Position numbers and translations under genes: made by a program. From the NCBI RefSeq assembly GCF_004135735.1, contig NZ_CP012670.1, forward strand, positions 2,170,001-2,234,000: a DNA stretch of 64,000 nucleotides, given 5' to 3'. Positions 19,436-27,607 of the stretch are shown one piece after another (position 1 is the stretch's first letter; each line of letters opens with the position of its first letter). The DNA is from Sorangium cellulosum. Lineage in GTDB: Bacteria; Myxococcota_A; Polyangia; Polyangiales; Polyangiaceae. Under the pieces are notes generated by a model that was not told the origin of the DNA, did no database searches, and saw nothing but the letters and a program-made list of their open reading frames with translations.

Positions 19436-19761
19436 CGGCGCCGCTGCTGCCGCCCTGCGCCGCCGCACGCCCACGGATCGGGAGCCGGCAACGTGCGCGC
19501 CGGCCGGCGATCCCAGTCGTTCCGCTTGCATCGCGCCCGATCCGGATCGACCATGCGCGGCAAGCAGGGAGCGCGCCGCGGAGCCCCGCTGCGCGAGACA
19601 CGCGGTGTGGCGCAGATCCCCTTCACACGGAGCCTCGCGCGGTATGTGGAGTGCCCCGAGCTCGTGGTCGCGAGCTACGCTCTTCTGCGGCACCATCCCG
19701 GGAGGCCTGTCCCGCTCGGACGACAGCGGCGCTTCGTGGACGCTCGTCCGCTAGCGGCGAT
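19436..19761 (+). other. Intergenic region without supported genes
   Basis: About 330 bases after the small lipoprotein. Frames here lack normal codon bias. It is GC-rich filler that runs into a remnant of a BNR/sialidase-like gene at 19762. Confidence 0.3.
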
Positions 19762-19878
19762 CGCCTCGCCTTCGGCTCCACGACAGGCTCGCTCTGGGTC
19801 ACCGAGGATCAAGGGGACTCCTGGCAGGCGATCTCCACCCATCTGCCGCCCATCGACTGCGTGCGGTTCATGGCCTGA
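19762..19878 (+). pseudogene. C-terminal remnant of a BNR/WD-like repeat protein
   Basis: Thirty-eight codons encode RLAFGSTTGSLWVTEDQGDSW followed by QAISTHLPPIDCVRF and a stop, the last blade of a sialidase/photosystem-stability type beta-propeller. The S-x-D-x-G-x-x-W Asp-box pattern is seen as TEDQGDSW. Nothing upstream in frame continues the propeller, so this is a leftover of a deleted gene. Confidence 0.6.
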
Positions 19879-20124
19879 CGCGGCGCGCTCCGTCGCTTGC
19901 CAGTACCCCGGCGCGCCCGGGTCTCGTAGGATGCGGAGAGCATGCCGCGAGCCCCGGGACGACGAGGCCTCCTTTCCACGATCGCCGGAGCGCACGGGCG
20001 GCCGCGGCCTGGCCGGCCTCGCCGCCGGGCGTGCGAGGTCTCCCGCAACCAGCTCGGCGCGGGTGACCTGGACTTCGAGGAGGGGCGCCTCCCCGAGGGA
20101 AAACGCTGAGCTGAGGAGATCCAT

Positions 20125-21048
20125 GTGAGCGCGCGCATCCCCCTTCCGCCCTTTCCCAGAGGCTGGTTTCAGGTCGCCTCGTCGGAGGAGCTGACCCCGG
20201 GCGCCGTGGTCCCGCTCCGCGCCTTCGGGCGCGATCTGGTGATGTTCCGGACGCAGGGCGGTGAGGTCCGGATCCTCGACGCGTATTGCCCGCACATGGG
20301 CGCCCACCTCGGGGTCGGGGGCCGGGTCGAGCAGGACGGGATCCGGTGTCCCTTTCATGGATGGGTATTTTCCGGCGAGGGGGCGTGCGTGCGGATCCCC
20401 TATGCAGATACGATTCCTCCCAAGGCGAAGATCCGCTCCTGGGAAGCGCGCGAGCGCGACGGGCTGATCCTGGTCCACCACGCGCCCGGGGACGAGCCTC
20501 CGTCGTTCGAGGTCCCGCCGCTGGCCGAGGCCCGCTCGGCGGCGTGGTCGTTTCACATGAGCCGGCGCTGGCGGATCCGGTCCCACGTCCAGGAGGCGCT
20601 CGAGAACATCGTGGATCCGGCGCACCTCGTCGCGGTGCACGGCATCCTGGAGTGGCCTCGGACCGAGGTCGAGGTCGACGGCCATGTCATCCGCGCCCGG
20701 TCGACGGTGAGGCAGAACGGCCCTGGCGGCCGGGTGGTCGACGGCGTGATCACCTGGGAAGGCCACGGCATGGGCTACGGGACCATCCGCTTCACGGGCA
20801 TCGCAGAGGTCCTGTTCGTGAACGCGGTCACCCCGATCGACGAGGAGCTCATCGACGTCCGCGTCGCCTTCTGGCTCCCGAGCGACGGCTCGCAGCGGCT
20901 GGGGCAGGCCCTGGCCGCGGAGATTTGCCGGCAGATCGAGGAGGATATCCCGATCTGGGAGAACAAGATCTATCGCCCTCAGCCCGTCCTGTCCGCCGGG
21001 GAAAAAGGGATCATGACGCTCCGCAAGTGGAGCAGCCAGTTCCTCTGA
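20125..21048 (+). CDS. Rieske non-haem iron oxygenase, possible sterol desaturase/hydroxylase
   Basis: A 307-residue oxygenase alpha subunit-like protein. The Rieske [2Fe-2S] ligands are in AYCPHMGAHLG (about residues 53-63) and CPFHGWVFSG (about 75-84). The mononuclear iron site is in ENIVDPAHLVAVHG near residue 165, the D-x2-H-x4-H pattern. Short single-chain members of this type include KshA and cholesterol 7-desaturase, which act on steroids; some myxobacteria make sterols, so a steroid substrate is possible but not shown. Starts with GTG at 20125 after GGAGAT. No reductase gene is adjacent; a ferredoxin-NADP reductase lies 16 kb away. Confidence 0.8.
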   Translation: MSARIPLPPFPRGWFQVASSEELTPGAVVPLRAFGRDLVMFRTQGGEVRILDAYCPHMGAHLGVGGRVEQDGIRCPFHGWVFSGEGACVRIPYADTIPPKAKIRSWEARERDGLILVHHAPGDEPPSFEVPPLAEARSAAWSFHMSRRWRIRSHVQEALENIVDPAHLVAVHGILEWPRTEVEVDGHVIRARSTVRQNGPGGRVVDGVITWEGHGMGYGTIRFTGIAEVLFVNAVTPIDEELIDVRVAFWLPSDGSQRLGQALAAEICRQIEEDIPIWENKIYRPQPVLSAGEKGIMTLRKWSSQFL

Positions 21049-21165
21049 CCCGGGGATCAGATCAGGTCGCCCTGCGCCTCGTGGACGACCGATCGTGCCG
21101 CCGCGATGGACCGAGGAAACGGCGGAGCGGCGTCGGCAGCAGTGGCTTGTTGATCTTCTTGGTCG

Positions 21166-21645
21166 TCATCGGTCGACCTGCTCTTTCTGAGCGGTGACCA
21201 GCCGGGTCAGCGATTCCATCTCAAGCTCGGGGAAGGGCTGACGATACCTCTCGCTGAACTGTGACGCCGGCAAGCACGTCTGGAGTCGTCGAAGTGCGCG
21301 CCAGAACGCCAGGACGATCGCGGTCGCCGCTCCGTGGAACTCCAGGGCTGGCGCCGGTGTCAGCGTCCGAGATCGATCGCGGAACATGCGGAGGCTCAGG
21401 ACGGACACCGTAGGTCCCTCCGGCACAATCGTCAGCTCGAGCTCCGCTGGCTCCAAGAGGAACGTGACGAGGCGCGACGGTCTACCGCCCAGCGCGTCGC
21501 AGAGGGCAGAGCAGAGATCCGGCAACGTCGGGTAGATGTGCGAGAAATTCTCGTGTACGCACTGCTCCGCGGTTCGAATCTCTACCGCGAGCCAACCCGC
21601 AGAAGGCTCACCGAACGCGACATCAAGCCTCGGTTGCTTGTTCAT
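21166..21645 (-). CDS. Hypothetical protein, 3' part of a gene split by an insertion sequence
   Basis: From the ATG at 21645 (MNKQPRLDVAFGE) this encodes 159 residues, alpha/beta, with WLAVEIRTAEQ, RLVTFLLEPAELELTIVPEG and a C-terminal helix. No family recognised. The frame continues upstream without stop to the insertion sequence at 21681. If the element and one copy of its 8-bp duplication are removed, the frame joins exactly with the minus-strand segment starting at 23482, giving 242 residues. It may still be translated from the internal ATG. Confidence 0.6.
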   Translation of the reverse strand: MNKQPRLDVAFGEPSAGWLAVEIRTAEQCVHENFSHIYPTLPDLCSALCDALGGRPSRLVTFLLEPAELELTIVPEGPTVSVLSLRMFRDRSRTLTPAPALEFHGAATAIVLAFWRALRRLQTCLPASQFSERYRQPFPELEMESLTRLVTAQKEQVDR

Positions 21646-21680
21646 CGGAGCCTTGGCGTGTGATCGCGCATAACCTGGAC

Positions 21681-23260
21681 GGGTGTAGATCCCAAACTGA
21701 CACGAAATCATTGGAGTTTTCTGGGCGGGTAGGTCCATCCGGTGACAGAAATCTCGGAAGCGTGAGAAAATGTCGCGGCTGTTCGGAATTGATATGGCAT
21801 GGCCAGACGATCGACGGTGACGACGGTACCTGAGGCATCTGCGAAAACGAAGGGACGGACGCTCGCGCGCCTCAAGGAACTGCTCGAAGAGCGCCAGGGC
21901 AAGCCGCCGGTAGACGACTTCGGCTCCTTCGAGCGCGAGTTGCGGGGGAGGATGGCAGAGATCGAGCGAGACCTGCTCGCCGAAGAGCTGCAGCGGTTTG
22001 ACATCGACGCGCCGGTGGTGCTGATCGATGGCGTACCGCATCGGCGGGTGCTCCGCTGCGAGGAGACGTACATGTCGGCGGCTGGACCGGTGCGGGTCGA
22101 GCGGACGCTCTACTCGACCCGACGTGACGGCGAGCGTGCGGTCAGCGCGCTGGAGCTGCGGGCGGGCATCGTCGAGAAGCACTGGACGCCGCTCGCTGCG
22201 GAGCAGGCGGTGTTCATGGTGTCGCTCATGACGCCCCAGGAGACCGCGACGCTGTGCGCGAAACTTGGCCAGATGCAGCCGTCGAAGAGCAGCCTCGATC
22301 GGCTCCCGAAGCAACTCAGCCGTGAGTGGGAAGCGAAACGCGAGGCGTTCGAGCAGCAACTCCGTGCCGACGACCTCGTACCCGCGGAGGCCGCGACCGT
22401 GGCGGTCTCGCTCGACGGAGTGTTGGTGCCGATGCGTGACGGCGAGCGCGAGGAGAAGCGCGCCCGAGCGACGGCGGAAGGCAGGCCAGCGAGCGGCCCG
22501 GCGGGCTACCAGGAGGTCGGGTGCGGAACCGTGTCGTTCTACGATGCGACCGGCGAACGGTTGAGCACGGTCAAGTTCGGCCGGATGCCGGAGTTCAAGA
22601 AGTCCACCCTGAAACGGATACTGGCCCAAGAGCTGGGGGTAGCCCTCGCGCAAAGGCCGGACCTCACCTTGGTGACGGTCGCCGACGGCGCGAACGACAA
22701 CTGGAATTTCCTCCATGGTGCGCTCCCGCCGAGCACCGAGGTCATCGACTTCTACCATGCCGCCGATCACCTGAACGTCGCCCTGAGCGCTGCCTACGGC
22801 GACGGGACAGTGAAGTGCCGGGCACAGTTCGACAAGTTGCGCCGTGTGCTGCTGGAGGATCCCGACGGAGTGGAGAAGATCATCCGGTCACTCCTCCATC
22901 TGACCAAGCAGCACCCCGGCAGCGGTCGACTCGCGAACGAATTGGCCTATTTTCGTAAGCATCGCCATCGCATGCGCTATGCGACCTGGCAGGCAGCGTG
23001 CCTCCCCATCGGCTCCGGGGTGGTGGAAGCAGCCTGCAAGACACTCGCGACGCAGCGGATGAAGCGCAGCGGCATGCGCTGGAGGCACGAGGGCGGTCAG
23101 GCCATCCTCACCTTCCGCTCTTTGGTCCAGAGCGACCGATTCGACCGGGCGTGGGCGTTGCTCGCCGCAACGTATAGAGCGGAGGTGACGCTGATGGAGA
23201 ACGTCGTCGCGCTCAGCGACTACCGGAAGTGATTCGGGCGTCAGTGTGAGAGCTACACCC
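21681..23260 (+). mobile_element. Insertion sequence of the ISKra4 family, 1580 bp
   Basis: The ends are 21-bp imperfect terminal inverted repeats: GGGTGTAGATCCCAAACTGA at 21681-21700 and the complement of GGGTGTAGCTCTCACACTGA ending at 23260. They match in 17 of the first 20 positions. The element carries one transposase gene and is flanked by the 8-bp duplication. Length and duplication size agree with ISKra4-family elements. It appears intact and may be active. Confidence 0.92.
21799..23232 (+). CDS. ISKra4 family transposase
   Basis: A 477-residue transposase filling most of the insertion sequence. Segments VSLDGVLVPMRDGE, VTVADGANDNWNFLH, EVIDFYHAADHL and AACLPIGSGVVEAACK are characteristic of this family; the acidic residues in VSLDG, VADGAND and GSGVVEA are the likely DDE catalytic triad. 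The N-terminal region is a helical DNA-binding part. No frameshift or stop is seen, so it should be functional. Starts 118 bases inside the left end. Confidence 0.93.
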   Translation: MARRSTVTTVPEASAKTKGRTLARLKELLEERQGKPPVDDFGSFERELRGRMAEIERDLLAEELQRFDIDAPVVLIDGVPHRRVLRCEETYMSAAGPVRVERTLYSTRRDGERAVSALELRAGIVEKHWTPLAAEQAVFMVSLMTPQETATLCAKLGQMQPSKSSLDRLPKQLSREWEAKREAFEQQLRADDLVPAEAATVAVSLDGVLVPMRDGEREEKRARATAEGRPASGPAGYQEVGCGTVSFYDATGERLSTVKFGRMPEFKKSTLKRILAQELGVALAQRPDLTLVTVADGANDNWNFLHGALPPSTEVIDFYHAADHLNVALSAAYGDGTVKCRAQFDKLRRVLLEDPDGVEKIIRSLLHLTKQHPGSGRLANELAYFRKHRHRMRYATWQAACLPIGSGVVEAACKTLATQRMKRSGMRWRHEGGQAILTFRSLVQSDRFDRAWALLAATYRAEVTLMENVVALSDYRK

Positions 23261-23482
23261 ACCTGGACGGTTCGCTGCGAGGACCGCGTGGCCGAGGTCG
23301 TAGACGCCAAGCACGAAGAGCGGGTCCACGAGACAGCCCTGGGCCGCGGGCGGGTCCAACGAGGTGCCGCGGGCGAGATCGATGACCTGGAATGCGTCCT
23401 CATTGCGATCACGGCCTGGTCCCCGCTCGGAGCGGGCCGCGACCGAGCTCGAGATGTCGGCGGCGCGGGTCCGATGGATCAC
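23261..23482 (-). pseudogene. 5' part of the IS-split gene, PP2C-like start
   Basis: From the ATG at 23482 the minus strand encodes MIHRTRAADISSSVAARSER, then GPGRDRNEDAFQVIDLA and PLFVLGVYDLGHAVL. The R-x-x-N-E-D-A-F motif and the later GVYD are those of PP2C-type protein phosphatases, although the usual GVYDGMGG is altered and the rest of a PP2C domain is absent. The frame runs into the insertion sequence at 23260. It is in frame with the 21166-21645 segment once the element is removed. So the pre-insertion gene was itself an unusual short PP2C-like fusion or an already deleted one. Confidence 0.55.
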
Positions 23483-23704
23483 GGGCGAGATGATAGCCCA
23501 GCGCGCCGAAATGAACGCGACGAATCGAGGCGGCGGTGCGCGCAGAGCGCGCGCTCACCTACCACAGCAGCGACGCCTCGTGGGGGGGGCGCTCGCAGAT
23601 CCGTCGCGCGCTGGACGCCGACCGCAGGCTGTGGACGCAGTACCCCGATTGAGGCGACGCCGCGCCGCTGGACGATGCCCGCGGGATACGGCTAGCTTCA
23701 GCCC

Positions 23705-24382
23705 ATGAACCTCACCGACGTCATGCGAGAGCTCGCCGCGCTGGGCAACGAGAAGATGCGCGAGGTCAACGCCCGCGCCGGAGACGCCCACGGCGTGAAC
23801 CTCACCCAGCTCCGCGCGCTCGCGAAGAAGCTGAAGACGGACCACGCCCTGGCCGGCGAGCTGTGGCGCACCGGGGACCCCGACGCCCGCCTCCTGGCGA
23901 CGCTCGTGTTCAAACCGAAGGTCTTCTCGGCGGACGAGCTGGACGCGATGGTCCGGGAGATCGGCTACCCCAAGCTGCTCGATTGGTTCATCGTCAACGT
24001 GGTGAAGGCGTCGCGCCACGTCGAGGAGCTGCGTGTCCGCTGGAAGGACTCCGCGAGCGCGCTGGTCGGGCGCGCTGGCTGGAGCCTGACCACGGACCGC
24101 GTCGTGAAGCGCCCTGCCGGCCTCGATCTCCCCGCGCTGCTCGACCAGATCGAGGCGGAGATGAAGACGGCGCCGGGCCCGAAGCAGTGGTCGATGAACC
24201 ACTGCCTCGCCGAGATCGGCATCCGCAACCCCGGGTTGCGCGCCCGCGCGCTGGCCATCGGCGAGCGGCTCGAGGTGCTCAAGGACTACCCGGCATCGCC
24301 GGGCTGCACGCCGCCGTTCGCGCCGGTCTGGATCGCGGAGATGGTGCGGCGGCAAGAGGCCGAGAAGACGCGGGGCGGGTGA
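23705..24382 (+). CDS. AlkD-like DNA alkylation repair protein
   Basis: A 225-residue all-helical HEAT-like repeat protein of the DNA alkylation repair (AlkC/AlkD) family, which excise alkylated bases. Recognisable segments are GVNLTQLRALAKKLKTDHALA, RLLATLVFKPKVFSADELD and WFIVNVVKAS, then KQWSMNHCLAEIGIRNPGLRARA in the C-terminal half, a pattern usual for this family in many soil bacteria. A nucleotide-flipping mechanism is typical of AlkD but the exact substrate of this subgroup is not certain. Start ATG at 23705. It stands alone and marks the left border of the integron-like region, whose genes lie on the opposite strand. Confidence 0.85.
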   Translation: MNLTDVMRELAALGNEKMREVNARAGDAHGVNLTQLRALAKKLKTDHALAGELWRTGDPDARLLATLVFKPKVFSADELDAMVREIGYPKLLDWFIVNVVKASRHVEELRVRWKDSASALVGRAGWSLTTDRVVKRPAGLDLPALLDQIEAEMKTAPGPKQWSMNHCLAEIGIRNPGLRARALAIGERLEVLKDYPASPGCTPPFAPVWIAEMVRRQEAEKTRGG

Positions 24383-24422
24383 GGGGGCGGCTCGCCTCGA
24401 GGACCCCGGGGGCAATGCCTTG

Positions 24423-24429
24423 TTGGGCA
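24423..24429 (-). repeat. Partial attC site (R'' box) at the distal end of the cassette row
   Basis: On the minus strand, just after the broken toxin gene, stands GCCCAACAAGGCATTGC, which looks like the beginning of an attC site (core GCCCAAC, consensus RYYYAAC). No matching GTTRRRY core is found further left before alkD, so only half a site remains. It probably marks the truncated end of the integron. Confidence 0.4.
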
Positions 24430-24454
24430 GATGGCTGCCATTCCGGAGCTCGCT

Positions 24455-24747
24455 CACGCTCGGCGCTTCCACTCGCGAGGATGCCGGCGGCCGTGAATCA
24501 CTCCAATGACGACGATGGCGTCGGGCAGAATCCGGTAGAAGACCGCCTAGGGGAAACGTTCGACGAGTACGCGCCGGATGTCTCGGTAGAGCGGCGGGGA
24601 CGCGAGCGGTGCGCTCCGAATGCGCTCGATGGAGTCATCCAGCTCTCTTCGGAAGACGGCGCCAAGCCCAGACCGCTGCTCCTCGTACCAGCGGAAAGCC
24701 TCCAGGGCTTCGGCGCGAGCTTCGGCGAGGAAGACAACGCGGCTCAC
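24455..24747 (-). pseudogene. RelE/ParE-type toxin gene, two lesions
   Basis: The first 66 codons encode a ParE/RelE toxin (MSRVVFLAEARAEALEAFRW, then FRRELDDSIERI and PPLYRDIRRVLVERFP). A TAG stop at 24547-24549 stands where a Tyr codon is expected. Reading on gives AVFYRILPDAIVVIGVIHGRR, the normal continuation, then a one-base deletion near 24480 shifts the frame; correcting it gives REWKRRA and a stop at 24455. The toxin is therefore inactivated. Its start overlaps the antitoxin stop by four bases. Confidence 0.85.
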
Positions 24748-24959
24748 GACTCGCCGGTGGTCATCTCGGCACGGACGTCCTCCCAGGGGACACCGATGGG
24801 GCCTTCGCGATCGAGGCGCTCCAGGCGGCGGTCGAGCTCAGCGCGAAGCTCGGAGCTCAGGGGAAGGTCGTGCGAAGAGAGGCTTCGCCAGAGGTCATCG
24901 ATCAGATCGAGCTTCTCCTCGGCGGTGAGCTTGGAGAGGTCGAGCGCGGGCTTGCCCAT
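24744..24959 (-). CDS. Antitoxin of the addiction-module family (ParE partner)
   Basis: A 71-residue acidic protein: LDLSKLTAEEKLDLIDDLWR, then LPLSSELRAELDRRLE and a C-terminal GVPWEDVRAEM. This is the short helical antitoxin family (putative addiction module component) that neutralises ParE/RelE toxins. It is intact, with start at 24959, and overlaps the toxin start as ATGA. With the toxin broken, the antitoxin may persist as a neutral or anti-addiction gene. Probably the distal cassette of the integron. Confidence 0.85.
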   Translation of the reverse strand: MGKPALDLSKLTAEEKLDLIDDLWRSLSSHDLPLSSELRAELDRRLERLDREGPIGVPWEDVRAEMTTGES

Positions 24960-25311
24960 GGCCGGATCCTGCACCAGCAGGGCCGGCGATGCCAGCACAC
25001 GCGAGCCTGGGCGGGCGTCGACGGCCCCCGCCGCCTGCCGGCGTGGCGCGGGCCCCCTGAGGACTCCGGGGGCCGGCCGCCGCTGCGGCCCACCGGTGTG
25101 CCCTGGCGAGCGGCTCACCTCGCGTGCTCGGGGGGATGGGGCCTCGAACCTGGCCGGGCCCGTGCAGCATCGACGGCGCTGGCCGAAAGCATCGTCGACC
25201 GTGGTCGACGGGCCCGCCCTGCAGGGAAAGGTGTCGTTGACCAGACGGAACGACGCGCCGCAGTGCGGACGTATCAGGCCTTCTGGTTTCGCAAGACCTG
25301 CCCGGCTTTCT
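24960..25311 (-). other. Leader of the toxin-antitoxin cassette
   Basis: About 350 bases between an attC-like site and the antitoxin start, with no supported gene. Such a long leader may hold the cassette's own promoter, as is usual for toxin-antitoxin cassettes, but no clear promoter could be read in the GC-rich sequence. Confidence 0.35.
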
Positions 25312-25442
25312 GCCCAACGGCTACACAAGCAGCAGCGGAACCCGCCCGCGACACGGCTCGGTGTACGACGAGCTCGCCGCTCTGCGAGGCGCTTCGGCGA
25401 ACCAAGACGGCGGGCTTCGTCAGCTGCATTGTGGTGTTAGGC
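25312..25442 (-). repeat. attC-like recombination site, 131 bp
   Basis: Read on the minus strand it begins with GCCTAAC (25442-25436) and ends with GTTGGGC (25318-25312), the RYYYAAC and GTTRRRY cores of integron attC sites. The arms are imperfectly complementary: GCAGCTGACGAAGCCCGCC next to the first core pairs with GGCGGGTTCCGCTGCTGC next to the second. The stop codon (TAA) of the ATP-grasp gene lies within the first core, as is usual in gene cassettes. Confidence 0.75.
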
Positions 25443-26357
25443 TCCTGGAGCCGATGCACGGCCGGTCAGCGCCCCGCGAAGTCGCTCGTACAGCCGCTTC
25501 GCCAAACCGGGAGCAGGCAGGCCGGCGACCTGCCCGTCGCCGAGCTCGATGACGGTCCAGCGACCATCCTCGCGGAGGGCGACGTCCATGGTGAAGAAAC
25601 GACTCCGGACGCGGCTCGCCACGTGGTGCATCCAGTCGCTCGGGGGCGGGGCCGGCGGCGTGACCAGGTCGCCCCAGTAAGGGTGCGCCAGGAGCAGTTC
25701 ACCATCGAACCAGAACGTGCGCACCTCTGCAGCCAGCGGCATCGCGCTCCGCGGGTGATGACCGACGATCTGGAGCGGTACGTATTCCCAGAAGACGAGC
25801 CCCTCGTTCAAGTCTTCGCCCTGGAGCTCCATCAACCGACGGACGACTCTCTCGACGGCGGGCCGGTCCTCGGCGTTCGGAATAAAGCAGGCCTCATCCC
25901 AGTAATGCTTCTGGGACTTCACAAAGTCCTTGACGATGATCGGGCCTGAGCCGAAGGGCCGCAGCCGCTCGAACACTTGGCTGAAATCGACCGGTCCTTG
26001 CACCGGAAGCCATGTGGTCAGCGGGGTGTCTCCCTCGAGAGCGGAATAGCTTTCCGGTAAGTGGTGGCAGAACCGATACGCGTTCGGGTCGTTCACCAGT
26101 GATGCTCCCCTGGCGGTGAGCGCCGCATGGAACGCCGCATAGTGCTGGACGCGCATCATCCAGCCCCGATAGACAGCCGTCGCCGGCCCCGTGGGCACAT
26201 GACGTACCGCCCCCGGAGCATCGCCTTCTATCGCCCTCGTGTGGTCGATGAGGGTCGTGGAGAAGCCCGCGTCCTTCGCCGCGGCGTACTCCTCGGCGAA
26301 ATCGGCATCGACCTCGCGGTGACTGGACGGCTGACTACAAAAGAGGAGCAGGATCAT
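25437..26357 (-). CDS. ATP-grasp domain protein, R2K family 3-like
   Basis: A 306-residue cytosolic protein. VYRGWMMRVQHYAAFHAAL, NDPNAYRFCHHLPESY and the core IIVKDFVKSQKHYWDEACFI match the R2K clade of ATP-grasp enzymes, with late acidic metal ligands in SRFFTMDVALREDG and VIELGDGQVAGLP. Members are often found in phage-related, toxin-system and peptide-tagging contexts and presumably ligate an amino group to a carboxylate; the substrate here is unknown. The start codon lies only eight bases after one attC-like site and its stop lies inside the next, the tight packing of an integron cassette. Confidence 0.85.
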   Translation of the reverse strand: MILLLFCSQPSSHREVDADFAEEYAAAKDAGFSTTLIDHTRAIEGDAPGAVRHVPTGPATAVYRGWMMRVQHYAAFHAALTARGASLVNDPNAYRFCHHLPESYSALEGDTPLTTWLPVQGPVDFSQVFERLRPFGSGPIIVKDFVKSQKHYWDEACFIPNAEDRPAVERVVRRLMELQGEDLNEGLVFWEYVPLQIVGHHPRSAMPLAAEVRTFWFDGELLLAHPYWGDLVTPPAPPPSDWMHHVASRVRSRFFTMDVALREDGRWTVIELGDGQVAGLPAPGLAKRLYERLRGALTGRASAPGA

Positions 26358-26364
26358 GGAATGA

Positions 26365-26450
26365 GCCCAATGGCCTGCGGGTGTGCTGCGGTGCGGCGTG
26401 CCAAGCGGAGCGAGGCTCGCCGCACCGTCAGCACCAGCCGCTTGTTCGGC
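26365..26450 (-). repeat. attC-like recombination site, 86 bp
   Basis: On the minus strand it runs from GCCGAAC (26450-26444) to ATTGGGC (26371-26365). The flanking arms are strongly complementary: after the first core comes AAGCGGCTGGTGCTGACGG and GTGCGGC, and the other arm read in reverse is GGCCTGCGGGTGTGCTGCGG and TGCGGC. Core boxes deviate from consensus at one position each. The Mrr-type gene ends 10 bases before it and the ATP-grasp gene starts just after it. Confidence 0.75.
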
Positions 26451-26460
26451 GGCATCGAGT

Positions 26461-27504
26461 TCATGTCTTGCTCATCGTTTCTTCAGTTGGAGATAGTACG
26501 AATAGACCTGGTGAGTACGCCGCGACAACATCGAGTCGCTGTTGGAGTTGTTTGCCGTTGATAAGGCTGACTTCGGCGAATTTTGCGCCCTTCTCAGACA
26601 GCCACTTGGTACCAGGGTTCGAGAAGTGTGAAGTCGTAACCATGACCCCGGAGTCCACTTCGTCTCCCGCCACGGTGACAACAAACTCCTTGATTAGACG
26701 TATGCCAACGGGACGGTCGCGTCGATAGCACTTTGCTTGGATGTATGTCTTGACTTCGATCCCATCGACCATCCGCCGTGCGATTACATCTTTGCCACCG
26801 TCGTTTGAGCTAGGAGTTACCGTGGTTTCCCATCCCTCAGCGCGGTAGAGCAAGGACACGAGGTCCTCGAATTGTCGATCGTCTAGCAGATCGTATGGGT
26901 CATGTCGTCCAGCCGCGAGGTAGTTGGAAAGGAAGCCAGGTTCTATATTGTCCAACCCCACGCGCCGCTTGATAGTCTGTGATAATCCTGCTTTCTGCTC
27001 TAGAAGGAGTGCCGGTGCCCCAGCTGAGGGCAACGAGCACGTAAAGAAGCTCTTTCCCTTGGCCAAGACTCGTCTGCCTTGCTCGCTCGCGAGGCGGTTC
27101 TGGATGTCCCTTGCAAGACTAGCGTTGAGGTGCGCCTGCCCAAAATCACGGAGTCGCCGAAACGAATATCCCAGGCGAACCACTTCGCACTGATTGATAA
27201 TTGTTCGCCAGAGAGGATCAGTGAATTCGCGGCGACTATCGGTATCGAACGTGCCGATGTTGCGTAACTCGGGAAAGTGCTGGAGCCACATGCCTAACCC
27301 AGGAAAATCATCCCATTTGTCCCTGTGCAGCCAACGAAGTGCTGGGTAGAACGACTCCAACTCTTCGGTTTTCAGTAGGGGCCTGTTCTCGGTCGGGTGG
27401 ACTCCTAGCAGTAGGTCCAGTTTGGTTGTCTCGCTCTCCGGTACAGCCAAGGCAGCAATAAGGTCATCGCAGATGATGGAGTTCGAGGCTCCGTCGACAT
27501 TCAT
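26461..27504 (-). CDS. Mrr-type restriction endonuclease-like protein
   Basis: A 347-residue protein whose C-terminal third is an Mrr_cat endonuclease domain: FEDLVSLLYRAEGWETTVTP, then the catalytic GGKDVIARR and YIQAKCYRR segments (D-x(n)-Q-x-K), followed by LIKEFVVTVAGDEVDSGVMV and AKFAEVSLINGKQL. The N-terminal 210 residues are helical with no recognised domain and may recognise the target. Such proteins restrict modified or foreign DNA. GC content is clearly lower than in the surrounding chromosome, a sign of acquisition. It is a cassette of the decayed integron: an attC-like site follows its stop by 10 bases. Confidence 0.85.
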   Translation of the reverse strand: MNVDGASNSIICDDLIAALAVPESETTKLDLLLGVHPTENRPLLKTEELESFYPALRWLHRDKWDDFPGLGMWLQHFPELRNIGTFDTDSRREFTDPLWRTIINQCEVVRLGYSFRRLRDFGQAHLNASLARDIQNRLASEQGRRVLAKGKSFFTCSLPSAGAPALLLEQKAGLSQTIKRRVGLDNIEPGFLSNYLAAGRHDPYDLLDDRQFEDLVSLLYRAEGWETTVTPSSNDGGKDVIARRMVDGIEVKTYIQAKCYRRDRPVGIRLIKEFVVTVAGDEVDSGVMVTTSHFSNPGTKWLSEKGAKFAEVSLINGKQLQQRLDVVAAYSPGLFVLSPTEETMSKT

Positions 27505-27607
27505 GGCTACGATTCTCCAATTCGATTAGCGGTTTATGTCTCGTTGCGGTTGGCTATTCGACCCGTGTCGTTGGTGTCGCACATTGGGTCAGGTGATGCG
27601 TCTGCCC

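Larger units (their letters stand above)
21673..23268. repeat. 8-bp target-site duplication flanking the insertion sequence
   Basis: The sequence ACCTGGAC occurs at 21673-21680 directly before the left terminal repeat and again at 23261-23268 directly after the right one, in the same orientation. This is the duplication made on insertion and its identity indicates a simple, fairly recent insertion event. Confidence 0.9.

Noticed and set aside
23520..23653. Short frame ending RRALDADRRLWTQYPD as a gene remnant
   Set aside because: Only about 40 codons, no recognisable family and no start; not enough to call.
25274..25459. Small open frame starting MHRLQEPNTTMQLTKPAVL across the attC at 25312-25442
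   Set aside because: Such frames arise from attC sequence itself; the inverted-repeat structure explains the region better.
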